Shown one piece after another: positions 8,801 to 17,360 of a stretch of DNA of 64,000 nucleotides. The notes under the pieces are model-generated. The model had not been told where the DNA came from, made no database searches, and worked only from the letters and a program-made list of their open reading frames with translations. Source of the DNA: Acidobacteriaceae bacterium (GTDB lineage Bacteria; Acidobacteriota; Terriglobia; Terriglobales; Acidobacteriaceae); contig PLDC01000020.1 in assembly GCA_003134995.1 (NCBI GenBank), forward strand, positions 175 to 64,174, read 5' to 3'. Made by a program: the position numbers and the translations under genes. Position 1 is the stretch's first letter. Each line of letters begins with the position of its first letter.

Positions 8801-10783
8801 ATGAGACAAGCAGGAATGGCATTGGCCGTGTGCTTTATGGTTAGCGCTTTCGCGGCCGGGCAGTCGAGTAACGCACTGGGCAGCAGCAAGAAGAAGTCCA
8901 GTTCCGAGGCGGTGGCAGTTCGTTTGGCAGAAATGCAGAAGGCAATTGAGGCTCAACAACAACAGATCCAGCATTTGGTGGAACAAGTGCAAAGTCGCGA
9001 CAGTCAGATCCAAGATCTGCAACAACGGATGAATCAGGTGCAAACCTCGGCTTCGCAGGCGCAACAAGCCGCTGAGGCTGCAACTTCGCAAAATACACAG
9101 GTGGAGCAGAACATTACGGCGATCCGTAGTGACGTAAGCGGCCTCAAAGGTACCGTAGGCGACACTGCGCTGGCGTTGCAGGAGACACAGAAGAACGTGA
9201 ATGCTGCGATAGAGAGCCCCTTGGCTCTCCATTACAAAGGCATCACGATCACTCCCGGCGGCTTCCTGGCGGCGGAATTCGTGAGGCGATCCAGAGCGCT
9301 GGCCGCCGACGTCAACACTCCCTTCAATTCACTTACTATGCCGGGAGCATCGCAAAGCAGCCTCTCGGAATTCTTCGGTTCGGGGCGCCAGTCGCGCATC
9401 TCCATGCTGGCCGAGGGACGGTTGCAAAGCGCGAAGCTTTCCGGGTACGTGGAAGCCGATTTTCTGTCGGCAGGCGCGACTTCGAACAACAACGAGAGTA
9501 ATAGCTACTCACTGCGTCAACGCCAAGCCTTCGGGCAAGTCGCACTCGACAATGGTTTCACCTTCACGGGCGGGCAGATGTGGAGCCTGGTTACCGAGAC
9601 AAAGCATGGTGTGGATAACCGCACTGAAGCTGTTCCCATGACGATCGACGCGCAGTATAACGTCGGCTTCAGTTGGGCCCGGCAGTATGGGCTTCGCATA
9701 GCCAAGAGCTTCAACAACAAGGCCTGGTTCGCGGTGTCGGTAGAAAACCCGCAAGCCACTTTGACCACTCACAACAACGGTGACAATTTTCTATTGGGCT
9801 CCGCCGGCGCCAGTGGTGGACTTTTCAATGCCGCCGCCACCAGCGCCGGTGCCAACATCGCCAATTATTCCTTTAATCCTTCGCCTGATGTCATCGCGAA
9901 GCTGGCCCTTGAACCCGGCTTCGGACACTACGAAGTGTTCGGAGTGTATAGCCGATTCCGCGACCGCGTATTTCCCTGCGGCGAGGTAGCCAGCAGCACG
10001 ACGCTTTGCGGCGGTAGCTCGGTTGCTGGCCCGAACGCTCTCGGAGCTAACAACGCCTCGAAAAATGGCGGAGGTGTTGGTGCGAATGCCCGCTGGTCGT
10101 TCGACCACAAGCACATCGACTTCGGTCTGCACGCTTTTGGCGGCAGCGGAGTGGGCCGTTATGGCACCGGCGGCCTTCCCGATGCTTCGATCCACGCGGA
10201 CGGCACTCTCGATCTGATCAAGAGTTACCAAGCTCTGGGAACTCTCGAGTGGCATGGGTCGAAGTTGGACGTTTACATGAACGCAGGCTCTGAGTACGCC
10301 GGCCGGGCATCTGATTTCGATCCTACCTCGGGGAAATTCGTCGGCTACGGATCGCCCATTTTCAACAATACCGGCTGCTTCACTGAAATCGCTCCTACAG
10401 TCAACAACGGTTTCACTCCTGCGGGCCTTTCGAACTGCACGGCCGACACGCGTGTGCTGATCGAAGGCACCTTCGGCATCTGGTTCAAGCCGTATGACGG
10501 CTCAAGAGAAAAGGTGAACCGCGGCCGAATCCAATGGGGGCCGCAGTTCTCCTATGTCGAGCGCAATACATGGTCGGGCGTGGGCGGGGAGCCGCACGGG
10601 CTGGATGCAATGATCTTCACTTCGTTCCGCTACTACCTTACCGTAGCGTGTGCGAGCCTCACTCCCGCGTTTGCTCTCTCCTTTTCGCGCGGGGGTGAGG
10701 TTTTTTTGTCGCTGGCACGAATTGGGATTGAAACGAACGCTCGCTACGAACAGGCAAATCTAGGAGAGGTATGGCGATGGTAA
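8801..10783 (+). CDS. Outer-membrane porin with N-terminal coiled coil; 3' end probably frameshifted
   Basis: The 660-residue ORF starts behind GGGGAGAG. It has a signal peptide (about 1-21), a Gln-rich coiled coil (about 40-125) and a beta-rich porin domain (from about 145), the layout of DcaP-like trimeric porins. The last strand should end the protein near FRYYL (residue 615). Instead the frame runs on for about 45 residues, straight through a strong terminator hairpin and over the start of the next gene. Removing one base near 10637-10641 would give FRYYLP and a TAG stop, so the tail is probably an artefact or a recent mutation. Role: passive uptake across the outer membrane, substrate unknown. 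Confidence 0.8.
   Translation: MRQAGMALAVCFMVSAFAAGQSSNALGSSKKKSSSEAVAVRLAEMQKAIEAQQQQIQHLVEQVQSRDSQIQDLQQRMNQVQTSASQAQQAAEAATSQNTQVEQNITAIRSDVSGLKGTVGDTALALQETQKNVNAAIESPLALHYKGITITPGGFLAAEFVRRSRALAADVNTPFNSLTMPGASQSSLSEFFGSGRQSRISMLAEGRLQSAKLSGYVEADFLSAGATSNNNESNSYSLRQRQAFGQVALDNGFTFTGGQMWSLVTETKHGVDNRTEAVPMTIDAQYNVGFSWARQYGLRIAKSFNNKAWFAVSVENPQATLTTHNNGDNFLLGSAGASGGLFNAAATSAGANIANYSFNPSPDVIAKLALEPGFGHYEVFGVYSRFRDRVFPCGEVASSTTLCGGSSVAGPNALGANNASKNGGGVGANARWSFDHKHIDFGLHAFGGSGVGRYGTGGLPDASIHADGTLDLIKSYQALGTLEWHGSKLDVYMNAGSEYAGRASDFDPTSGKFVGYGSPIFNNTGCFTEIAPTVNNGFTPAGLSNCTADTRVLIEGTFGIWFKPYDGSREKVNRGRIQWGPQFSYVERNTWSGVGGEPHGLDAMIFTSFRYYLTVACASLTPAFALSFSRGGEVFLSLARIGIETNARYEQANLGEVWRW
10657..10707 (+). 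terminator. Rho-independent terminator inside the annotated porin 3' end
   Basis: A 13-bp stem pairs 10657-10669 (CCTCACTCCCGCG) with 10688-10700, with one T-G wobble, and is followed by seven T (10701-10707). Its position just past the expected porin stop supports the frameshift interpretation. Confidence 0.85.
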
Positions 10784-11226
10784 ATCCCTTTGATCTTAAG
10801 ACGGCCCTTCTGGCCAAGCATGCGCAACATGTCGTCCTGATCCATTTTCCAATCGGTTTGTTCATCACGGCAGTGGCCTTCGACCTTATCGCGCAATGGA
10901 CGAAGCGACGTGGCTTGGCGCAGGCAGCCTACTACAATCTGCTGGCGGCGGCTATTTCAACTGTTCCGGTCCTCATTACTGGGCTACTCGCGTGGCAGTT
11001 CCAACTCGAAGGACAGAAGCTGAAGGGCATTCTATTGCTGCATCTGGTTCTGGCGTGTGTTTCGACGGTGATGATCTGGCTGGTGTGGTGGGTGCATTTC
11101 CACGCACGACGAAAGACAGTTTACTTGCCGGCCTACCGTTTGGTGCTCGAAGTTTTGGCGGTTGGCATTGTGGCGCTAACTGGGCATTTAGGCAGCTTTC
11201 TCAGCGGCGTAAACCTGCCAGGTTAA
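10771..11226 (+). CDS. DUF2231 family integral membrane protein
   Basis: This 151-residue protein has four predicted membrane helices (about 21-42, 52-72, 84-108, 124-145). The N-terminal KHAQHVVLIHFPIGLF stretch matches the His-rich first helix of DUF2231 proteins, a family of unknown function sometimes linked to haem or redox. GGAGAGG lies just before the ATG at 10771. It overlaps the run-on end of the porin frame by 13 nt. If the terminator at 10657 is used, read-through from the porin promoter would be limited and its own promoter is unidentified. Confidence 0.85.
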   Translation: MAMVNPFDLKTALLAKHAQHVVLIHFPIGLFITAVAFDLIAQWTKRRGLAQAAYYNLLAAAISTVPVLITGLLAWQFQLEGQKLKGILLLHLVLACVSTVMIWLVWWVHFHARRKTVYLPAYRLVLEVLAVGIVALTGHLGSFLSGVNLPG

Positions 11227-11514
11227 ATGGCCACTCATCTTAATTCATAATTGCCCAGCTTACGAATCCTTATGCTTGGTCTCGCGCCCAAACCTCTTAG
11301 CTCAGACCACAGCAGGTCACTCGACGATTATTTTCTCGGCAGCTCTGCCAAGCCAGTCCGCAACATTCTCCAGCGCACCACAGAAAAATCTTTTACCAAA
11401 ACCTAACAGAGCTGTGACCTCCCGCTGACAACACGCAAATGTTGCCAAGGTACATTCCTCACCACGGCACACAAACAGACTGTCGGAGAGAAGAAATTTA
11501 CAGCGCAATATGCG

Positions 11515-11542
11515 GGAATAAATCCTTCACTTGCCGGTTATC
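11515..11542 (+). promoter_or_regulatory. ECF-type promoter of the delta-60 repeat protein gene
   Basis: GGAATAAA (11515-11522) and GTTATC (11537-11542) keep the 22-nt phase. The -10 context is CGGTTATC, identical to the copy at 14365. The leader would be about 55 nt. Confidence 0.75.
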
Positions 11543-11603
11543 AGCCTTGGTAGATTGTCTGCCTGTGACCAAAATCAAACTTGAAACTAAAAAGGAAAAA
11601 GCA

Positions 11604-12881
11604 ATGAGGAAAACTGTATTTCATATGATCGCCGGACTACTAGCAATTGGCCTGGTGTTTGGCATTAATCGGTCAGAAGCCCAGGCCGGCACTCTTGACC
11701 CAACCTTCGGCAATGGTGGCACGGTTACCACCAGCTTCGCCAATGGCTCCGCAGGAGTGGGCAGCTTTGAACAATCAAATGGCGACATCGTGGCGGTCGC
11801 CCAAGTCGACTTTGTGGAAAACGAAGGCACCGGAATCGGTTTGGTGCGCTACACCTCAACCGGAGCGCTGGATACCACGTTTGGCACGAACGGGATTACG
11901 AACACCACATTCGCCGGCTTCACCTTCACTCCGTTCGGATTTGCGGTGCAGACGAATGGCGACATCCTGGTTGCAGGAGAGGCCATAAGCAGCGCAGGGC
12001 GGATTGAATTCGGACTCGCGCGGTACACGTCCAACGGCATTCTGGATGCCACGTTCGGAAACGGAGGCCTGGTGACCACCGTTGTAGGCACGCGGACCGA
12101 CGTTCCCACCGCCATGCTGCTGCAACCCAACGGAAAAATCGTGATGGCCGGCTTCGAGGTTGCCCAGGAAGGGGTTGCTCCCGGAAAGATGTCGATGGTG
12201 CGCTACAACTCGAGCGGCAGCCTGGACACCACGTTTGGCACGGGCGGAATCTCGCTGGTGACTGACACAATCACAGGGCCCGATGCGCTTGCGCTGTTGT
12301 CGAACGGCGACTACCTGGCCGTGGGGCAGAGTGGAAGTGGCAAGACAGGCATAGCAGTGGAGTTGAACTCCAAGGGTGTGCTGCTAGTGAAGGTGACGGC
12401 GGGAACATTGACGGCTGCCCTGTCGTCTTCGCAGAGCGGCTTTTCTCCGACCATTTTCCAGGCGAACGGCGACTACATTGTGGCGGTGACGAGCTGCACC
12501 AATGATTCGCAGTGCCGGGGACACAAGATCGGCGTGAGCCGCTTCCTCGAAACAGGGAAAGTGGATACAAGCTTCAACGCCAACTCCTTCGAATCGTTCG
12601 ACCCGCCCGCGACGACTTCAGTGGGGACGGCAATGGCTCTGCAAGCGAATGGGCAGATCGTGGTCGGCGGCTTGATTTCGCCAACTCAAGGCGGCATGGC
12701 GCGTCTCGATGCAAATGGCGAGCTGGATACCACCTTCGGTACCACCAACTCGTTTGGCGGCTGCTGCACCGTGACCAGTGAGCAGACGTTCACAGGTCTT
12801 CTGATCCAGACAGATGGAAACATCGTTGCCATCGGAGAGCTAGACGGAGATCTGGCGTTGGCTCGGTACCTGGCGAACTAA
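11604..12881 (+). CDS. Secreted delta-60 repeat (beta-propeller-like) protein
   Basis: The ATG at 11604 (MRKTVFHMIAG) follows an AAGGAAAAA ribosome site; upstream codons in frame overlap the promoter. The protein has 425 residues, a signal peptide (about 1-27) and at least six LDxTFGxxG repeats spaced about 50-70 residues apart (the delta-60 repeat, TIGR02608). Each repeat has the form LDPTFGNGG followed by an NGDIxVAG-like strand. These repeats usually form propeller-like exported proteins whose function is unknown. It is monocistronic behind its own ECF-type promoter. Confidence 0.88.
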   Translation: MRKTVFHMIAGLLAIGLVFGINRSEAQAGTLDPTFGNGGTVTTSFANGSAGVGSFEQSNGDIVAVAQVDFVENEGTGIGLVRYTSTGALDTTFGTNGITNTTFAGFTFTPFGFAVQTNGDILVAGEAISSAGRIEFGLARYTSNGILDATFGNGGLVTTVVGTRTDVPTAMLLQPNGKIVMAGFEVAQEGVAPGKMSMVRYNSSGSLDTTFGTGGISLVTDTITGPDALALLSNGDYLAVGQSGSGKTGIAVELNSKGVLLVKVTAGTLTAALSSSQSGFSPTIFQANGDYIVAVTSCTNDSQCRGHKIGVSRFLETGKVDTSFNANSFESFDPPATTSVGTAMALQANGQIVVGGLISPTQGGMARLDANGELDTTFGTTNSFGGCCTVTSEQTFTGLLIQTDGNIVAIGELDGDLALARYLAN

Positions 12882-12987
12882 CCGGCTGTAAGTGAGAAGC
12901 GGTTCCGTCAGAAGCCTGCGTAGGTCAATGAAATTGTTCTCTGAGCAAAACATTTTCTTGGCCTGCGTTTCTCCCTCGATGTTGTCG

Positions 12988-13015
12988 GGAATAAAAGTAG
13001 CTCGTGCGAGTTATC
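12988..13015 (+). promoter_or_regulatory. ECF-type promoter of the WAVG-repeat protein gene
   Basis: GGAATAAAA (12988-12996) and GTTATC (13010-13015) keep the 22-nt phase. The start codon is about 52 nt downstream. Confidence 0.75.
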
Positions 13016-13066
13016 AAACCCTTAGTAAGAGTTGTCAAATTTAACAAAAACTATTCAGGAGGAATT

Positions 13067-14242
13067 GTGAAACTTACGTTTAACGCGGTGATGTTTCTAG
13101 GATTGGCGCTTGGCGCAGTTCAAAGCGTGCCGGCGATCGCCCAAGCCAACGCAGGCTCGACATTTCAGGTAGTCCCAACACCCAACGGGAACAAGGCCAA
13201 CAGCAGCATCTTTGCTGCATCGGCATCTTCCGCCACCGACATTTGGGCGGTAGGAGATTCGACGATGCACTTCGACGGCACCAAGTGGACAGCTTTCGCC
13301 GCACCGTTGATTAATGGCGAGCTTACTGCGGATCTCCAGGGCGTCGTCGACATTTCTTCCACAGAGGCCTGGGCCGTGGGTAATGTAACCCTGGGAGCGA
13401 ATCCCGGCCAGATCATCGAAAAATGGGACGGAACCAAGTGGAGCCTGTTCCCGAATCCCACGCTCCTGCCGAATTCTCAAGGGGATCTTTTCGCCATGAC
13501 CTCGACTTCGGCGACTGACATTTGGGCCGTCGGCAATCTGGTGCAAACCTTTTCAAATGGCGGCTCCACAAGCTACAACCTTTTTGAGCACTGGGACGGC
13601 ACGTCATGGACGCCCACCTTTATTAACACTGCTGGGTTCGAGGGTCTCACTGGCGTGTCCGCAGACGCCACCAACGATGCCTGGGCGGTGGGCGATAACG
13701 GCGGTTCAACTCTTGCAATTCACTGGAATGGCGCAAAATGGGCCGCTGTAGCGACTCCAGATAACTTAGGCGAGGGACCAAACCAGCTCAATGCCGTGGT
13801 GGCATTGGCTCCAGACAACGCATGGGCAGTAGGCTATTCCACGCCGGGTCTTGCAGGACAATCTGCCACGCTCACGTTGATTCTGCACTGGGATGGCACG
13901 ACTTGGTCGATAGTGCCAAGCCCGAATGTTGGGCCGAATAGCACAAGTCAGTCGAACCGCCTGCTTGGAATCACGGCGAATTCGGCCGATGACATTTACG
14001 CTTTCGGTTCTTACTTCGCGGCCGATGGATCCGGACATCAGATGACGCTGCTTCTGCATTGGGATGGAACCAGTTGGACGATTGTTACCAGTCCCAACCC
14101 GACGAAGGGCAATTTCCTCGATGATCTTCTGTTTGCTGGAGTTGTACCGGCACCCGGCAACGTGTGGATTTTCGGAAATGAGGATGAAGGGGCTCAGGGC
14201 GGCATGGGGACTTTGGCAATCCATTCCACAACTGCGAAATAA
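13067..14242 (+). CDS. Secreted protein with seven WAVG/WDGTxW repeats, predicted beta-propeller
   Basis: The start is the GTG at 13067 (VKLTFNAVMF), set by CAGGAGG at 13056-13062. The 391 residues have a signal peptide (about 1-26). Seven units follow, each with a D-x-WAVG strand (last ones IYAFG and VWIFG) and most with a HWDGTxW strand. Seven units suggest a seven-bladed propeller. I recognise the repeat style from acidobacterial and actinobacterial secreted proteins but not a function; binding outside the cell is inferred. It has its own ECF-type promoter and a terminator. Confidence 0.8.
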   Translation: MKLTFNAVMFLGLALGAVQSVPAIAQANAGSTFQVVPTPNGNKANSSIFAASASSATDIWAVGDSTMHFDGTKWTAFAAPLINGELTADLQGVVDISSTEAWAVGNVTLGANPGQIIEKWDGTKWSLFPNPTLLPNSQGDLFAMTSTSATDIWAVGNLVQTFSNGGSTSYNLFEHWDGTSWTPTFINTAGFEGLTGVSADATNDAWAVGDNGGSTLAIHWNGAKWAAVATPDNLGEGPNQLNAVVALAPDNAWAVGYSTPGLAGQSATLTLILHWDGTTWSIVPSPNVGPNSTSQSNRLLGITANSADDIYAFGSYFAADGSGHQMTLLLHWDGTSWTIVTSPNPTKGNFLDDLLFAGVVPAPGNVWIFGNEDEGAQGGMGTLAIHSTTAK

Positions 14243-14268
14243 GCCGCATTTTCACCCTATGAGTTGAG

Positions 14269-14296
14269 AAGGCGGACAGAAGAAGCCCGCCTTTTT
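14269..14296 (+). terminator. Rho-independent terminator
   Basis: A 7-bp stem (AAGGCGG, 14269-14275, with CCGCCTT, 14287-14293) is followed by T residues to 14296. It separates the WAVG protein gene from the promoter at 14345. Confidence 0.75.
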
Positions 14297-14344
14297 GACT
14301 TCGCCGACATCGCGAAAGTTTCTGAAGTTTGTTCGTTTCAAGTG

Positions 14345-14372
14345 GGAATAAAAGCGACTCGCTCCGGTTATC
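14345..14372 (+). promoter_or_regulatory. ECF-type promoter of the phosphoesterase-cupredoxin genes
   Basis: GGAATAAAA (14345-14353) and GTTATC (14367-14372) keep the 22-nt phase. The phosphoesterase ATG is 32 nt past the -10 element. Confidence 0.78.
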
Positions 14373-14403
14373 CACTGAGAACGTCACAAACCACGGAGGA
14401 CAA

Positions 14404-15381
14404 ATGCCAGACAAAAAGCAAGACCTTATCGATCAGAGTTTGCAAGACCTTAATAACGACGGCGTCGACCGGCGCGGATTTCTGAAATGCATGGCATGGG
14501 CAGGTACCGGCCTTGTCTGGACCATGAGCGGCGGGGTCCCGGTGTCGCGGGCATTCTCCAAGGGTTACGGCAAGGATGCCGGCAAAGGCGCGGACTTTAC
14601 CTTTGTACAGATCAGCGACAGCCACATCGGGTTCAACAAGCCGGCGAATCCAGACGTCACCGCTACCTTACAGACGGCAATCAACAAAATCAATGCGATG
14701 CCACAGAAGCCGGACTTCATCATCCACACCGGAGATTTGAGCCAGCTCTCGAAGCCAAGTGAGTTCGATACGCTCGACCAGGCCCTAAAAAGTGCGTCTG
14801 CGAAACAGATTTACTTTGTGCCAGGCGAGCACGACATGCTCTCCGACAACGGCGATCAATATCTTCAGCGTTATGGCAAGGGAACTAAAGGATCGGGGTG
14901 GTACAGCTTCGATCACAAGGGCGTGCATTTTGTTGGCTTGGTGAACGTAGCCAACCTGAAGGCAGGCGGCATGGGGTCGCTCGGACATGAGCAGTTGGAG
15001 TGGCTTGAGGACGATCTACATGGACGCTCGGCCAGCACTCCGATCGTGCTCTTTGCTCACATTCCGCTGTGGACAATCTATCCGGATTGGGGCTGGGGCA
15101 CCGACGACAGCGAACAGGCTTTGTCCTACGTGAAGCGTTTTGGCTCAGTGACGGTGTTGAACGGCCATATTCACCAGATCATGCAGAAGGTTGAGGGCAA
15201 GGTCTCATTCCACACCGCGATGTCGACGGCTTTTCCTCAACCTGCGCCGGGGACTGCGCCTTCGGCGGGTCCGATGAAAGTGCCGGCTGAACAGTTGCAG
15301 CGGGTGTTGGGGATTACGGATGTGAATTACATGGTGAGTGGTCGCAGCCTCGCGGTGGTTGATTCGCCGCTGGGCAGCTAA
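14404..15381 (+). CDS. Tat-exported metallophosphoesterase
   Basis: The ATG at 14404 follows ACGGAGGA; codons upstream in frame overlap the promoter. The 325 residues begin with a twin-arginine signal (R23-R24 in DRRGFLK). The calcineurin-like metal-binding motifs are in order: SDSH (D72, H74), HTGDLS, PGEHD in place of the usual GNHD, FAHIP and NGHIHQ. The enzyme would hydrolyse a phosphoester in the periplasm with two metal ions; the substrate is unknown. A cupredoxin gene follows after 66 nt, probably in the same transcript. Confidence 0.9.
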   Translation: MPDKKQDLIDQSLQDLNNDGVDRRGFLKCMAWAGTGLVWTMSGGVPVSRAFSKGYGKDAGKGADFTFVQISDSHIGFNKPANPDVTATLQTAINKINAMPQKPDFIIHTGDLSQLSKPSEFDTLDQALKSASAKQIYFVPGEHDMLSDNGDQYLQRYGKGTKGSGWYSFDHKGVHFVGLVNVANLKAGGMGSLGHEQLEWLEDDLHGRSASTPIVLFAHIPLWTIYPDWGWGTDDSEQALSYVKRFGSVTVLNGHIHQIMQKVEGKVSFHTAMSTAFPQPAPGTAPSAGPMKVPAEQLQRVLGITDVNYMVSGRSLAVVDSPLGS

Positions 15382-15447
15382 TTCAGTATCCGATCAGCAG
15401 CAAAGGAACGTGCAGTAAATAGCGCATATCGAGATTTAGAAAGGAAA

Positions 15448-15810
15448 ATGATCATGACGAAGAACAAGCTTTGGATTTCAGGCGTAGCGGTGCCGGTACT
15501 GATTGCGATGATGCTATTGGCATTGTCCTCTCGCGTCACTGCGAATGCCGAACCTTCAGCGCCAGCAGCTGCGGTAAAAATCGATAATTTCGTATTCGGA
15601 CCTCAGGCGCTCACGGTGCCAGTCGGAACGACTGTCACCTGGACTAACAGTGACGACATTCCTCATACCTCGGTCAGCACAGAGGGGGTGTTCAAGTCGA
15701 AGGTGCTGGATACGGATGAAAAGTTCTCCTACACGTTTACCAAGGCGGGAACGTATCCCTACTATTGCACGATCCACCCGAAGATGACCGGCAAGATCGT
15801 CGTGCAGTAA
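15448..15810 (+). CDS. Exported cupredoxin (plastocyanin/amicyanin-like)
   Basis: This 120-residue protein has a signal peptide (about 1-33) and one type-1 copper domain. The ligands are H73 in IPHTS, then C107, H110 and M113 in the loop CTIHPKM. The short C-x2-H-x2-M loop is typical of amicyanin-like cupredoxins, so it probably carries electrons in the periplasm; no redox partner is adjacent. GAAAGGA precedes the ATG. It appears to share the phosphoesterase promoter and ends before a hairpin. Confidence 0.9.
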   Translation: MIMTKNKLWISGVAVPVLIAMMLLALSSRVTANAEPSAPAAAVKIDNFVFGPQALTVPVGTTVTWTNSDDIPHTSVSTEGVFKSKVLDTDEKFSYTFTKAGTYPYYCTIHPKMTGKIVVQ

Positions 15811-15822
15811 ACACACTTTCTA

Positions 15823-15853
15823 AGCAGGGTCGAAGTGATTTTTCGATCCTGCT
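15823..15853 (+). terminator. Hairpin between cupredoxin and sigma genes
   Basis: A 12-bp stem pairs 15823-15834 with 15842-15853 with one G-T wobble and a 7-nt loop. No T tract follows, so it may be a weak terminator, a processing site or an attenuator that reduces read-through into the sigma gene. Confidence 0.5.
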
Positions 15854-15871
15854 GCAAGCAGGGTGAACACT

Positions 15872-16555
15872 ATGAGCGCAAGCGTAACCCAATTCGATGT
15901 AACCGCGCAAATGAATGACGACATGGACCTAGTCCATGCCTGTAAAAATGGCGACGTTGCCGCCTTCGAGCAACTGGTGAAGCGCTACGATCGCAAACTC
16001 TTCCGCATCGCCCAGAGCGTCACCCATAACCGGGAAGATTCGCAGGATGCGGTGCAGGAAGCTTTTCTGAAGGCCTACCAGCACTTGGCCGACTTTCGAG
16101 AAGCTTGCCTGTTCTCAACCTGGCTGATTCGTATCACGGTGAACCAATCGCTGATGAAGCTGCGCAAGCAGCGCGGTACAAAAGAAATGTCTCTCGATGA
16201 TGATTTTGAAAACGACGAGGGAGATTTCCTGCCAAAGGAAGTCACGGATTGGTCTCCTAATCCTGAACAGCTTTGCTGGGCCTCTGAATTGAAAAGCATT
16301 CTGGTAGAGGCTTTGAAGGATCTTGAACCCATCTCGCGGACGGTTTTCGTCTTGCGCGACATTGAAGGTCTTTCCATCGACCAAACCGCCGAAGTGCTGA
16401 ACATGAGCAACTCCGCAATCAAGGCGCGGCTATGGAGAGTTCGCCTGCAGCTTCGTGAACGGCTGAGCAAACGCTTCGGCGTCCAAAAAGATAATGAGCA
16501 GTTAGGCTCCAGTGCTTTACAAAGCGATGCGACCAGCGCTTCTGCCTGCTCATAA
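15872..16555 (+). CDS. ECF RNA polymerase sigma factor (RpoE-like)
   Basis: This 227-residue protein has region 2 (about 22-95, with NREDSQDAVQEAFLKAY and FSTWLIRITVNQ) and region 4 (about 140-200, with DIEGLSIDQTAEVLNMS and AIKARLWRVRLQLRERL). It is more distant from the other two sigma factors than they are from each other. The ATG at 15872 follows GCAGGG; a GTG 9 nt earlier is possible. No anti-sigma gene is adjacent. It follows the cupredoxin gene by 61 nt across a hairpin, so it may be read from the ECF promoter at 14345, which would form a sigma cascade. Confidence 0.9.
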   Translation: MSASVTQFDVTAQMNDDMDLVHACKNGDVAAFEQLVKRYDRKLFRIAQSVTHNREDSQDAVQEAFLKAYQHLADFREACLFSTWLIRITVNQSLMKLRKQRGTKEMSLDDDFENDEGDFLPKEVTDWSPNPEQLCWASELKSILVEALKDLEPISRTVFVLRDIEGLSIDQTAEVLNMSNSAIKARLWRVRLQLRERLSKRFGVQKDNEQLGSSALQSDATSASACS

Positions 16556-16841
16556 CGACCAGCACGGCCGCGAATAGTAGCAATATCCCAATCCACTCAA
16601 TGTTCTTCTCCGAGTGTCCCGATCCCTCGACCTATTAGACGCGCCCGAGTTGTCCCCTTTTTAGTTATTTCGTGCTAACCACAAACGACACGGCCCTGCG
16701 GTGTGCACTGCATGTTACGACGTGGCGACAAACAGTTGACAATCAAATGACATCATTCACGTATCCCTGCTCATAAGTACCGCGTCCAACGTACATAGGT
16801 TGTGAAACATAGTTGATGAACCGGCCTTTAGACACATTGCT
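16556..16841. other. Intergenic stretch without a recognisable gene
   Basis: This part of the 353-bp gap between the sigma gene and the secreted-protein gene has no credible ORF, RNA or terminator that I can see. The ECF-type promoter at 16842 closes it. Confidence 0.5.
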
Positions 16842-16869
16842 GGAATAACGTCATAAGAGGGCAGTTCTC
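16842..16869 (+). promoter_or_regulatory. ECF-type promoter of the small secreted-protein gene
   Basis: GGAATAA (16842-16848) and GTTCTC (16864-16869) keep the 22-nt phase. The A-run is shorter than in the other copies. The start codon is 40 nt past the -10 element. Confidence 0.65.
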
Positions 16870-16908
16870 AACATAAATACTTCGCGACACTTCAACAAAG
16901 GAGAACTT

Positions 16909-17316
16909 ATGAATAGGTTTTACGTAGTCGCCGTACTTACACTGACGTGCCTGCTTGGTGTGGGTGTAGAAGCTCATGCTCAAGACGCCGAGATCAGTGT
17001 AACGGTTCCATTTGAGTTTGTGGCTGGAGGCCAGACTCTTCCTGCGGGCCAGTACATCGTTGGCCGCACCTCCGCCGATGCGCATTCAGGCATAACAATC
17101 CGCAGCTACAACAATGTCGCACTCATGCTCCCCATTGTCGTTGATGAAACTCCTGCTTACCAACCGAAGCTTAGCTTTGTGCGTGTTGGCGGCGAGTACT
17201 GTCTCAGCAAGGTTGAGGCACCGCAAGGTATCTACACCTTTAGGGCACCACGCGCGATGGTCATGCTAGCACAGAAGAAGGACCAATCCTCCGTGTCTTC
17301 CGCTGGCGGGAACTAA
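16909..17316 (+). CDS. Small secreted protein, acidobacterial VPFxFxxG family
   Basis: This 135-residue protein starts behind AAAGGAGA and has a signal peptide (about 1-25, cleavage near AHAQD). The mature part begins with VTVPFEFVAGG and LPAGQYIV, a pattern I recognise from many short secreted acidobacterial proteins of unknown function. It is predicted to be beta-rich. The thiO gene starts 45 nt later, so the ECF-type promoter could also feed the thiamine operon; no separate promoter or riboswitch is visible between them. Confidence 0.75.
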   Translation: MNRFYVVAVLTLTCLLGVGVEAHAQDAEISVTVPFEFVAGGQTLPAGQYIVGRTSADAHSGITIRSYNNVALMLPIVVDETPAYQPKLSFVRVGGEYCLSKVEAPQGIYTFRAPRAMVMLAQKKDQSSVSSAGGN

Positions 17317-17360
17317 GTCGGGCACAGCATTGGCATTTATACGGTTGCGGTGGGGAGTTC

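Noticed and set aside
17317-17360. TPP riboswitch before thiO
   Set aside because: The gap is only 44 nt and lacks the conserved CUGAGA and related thi-box elements.
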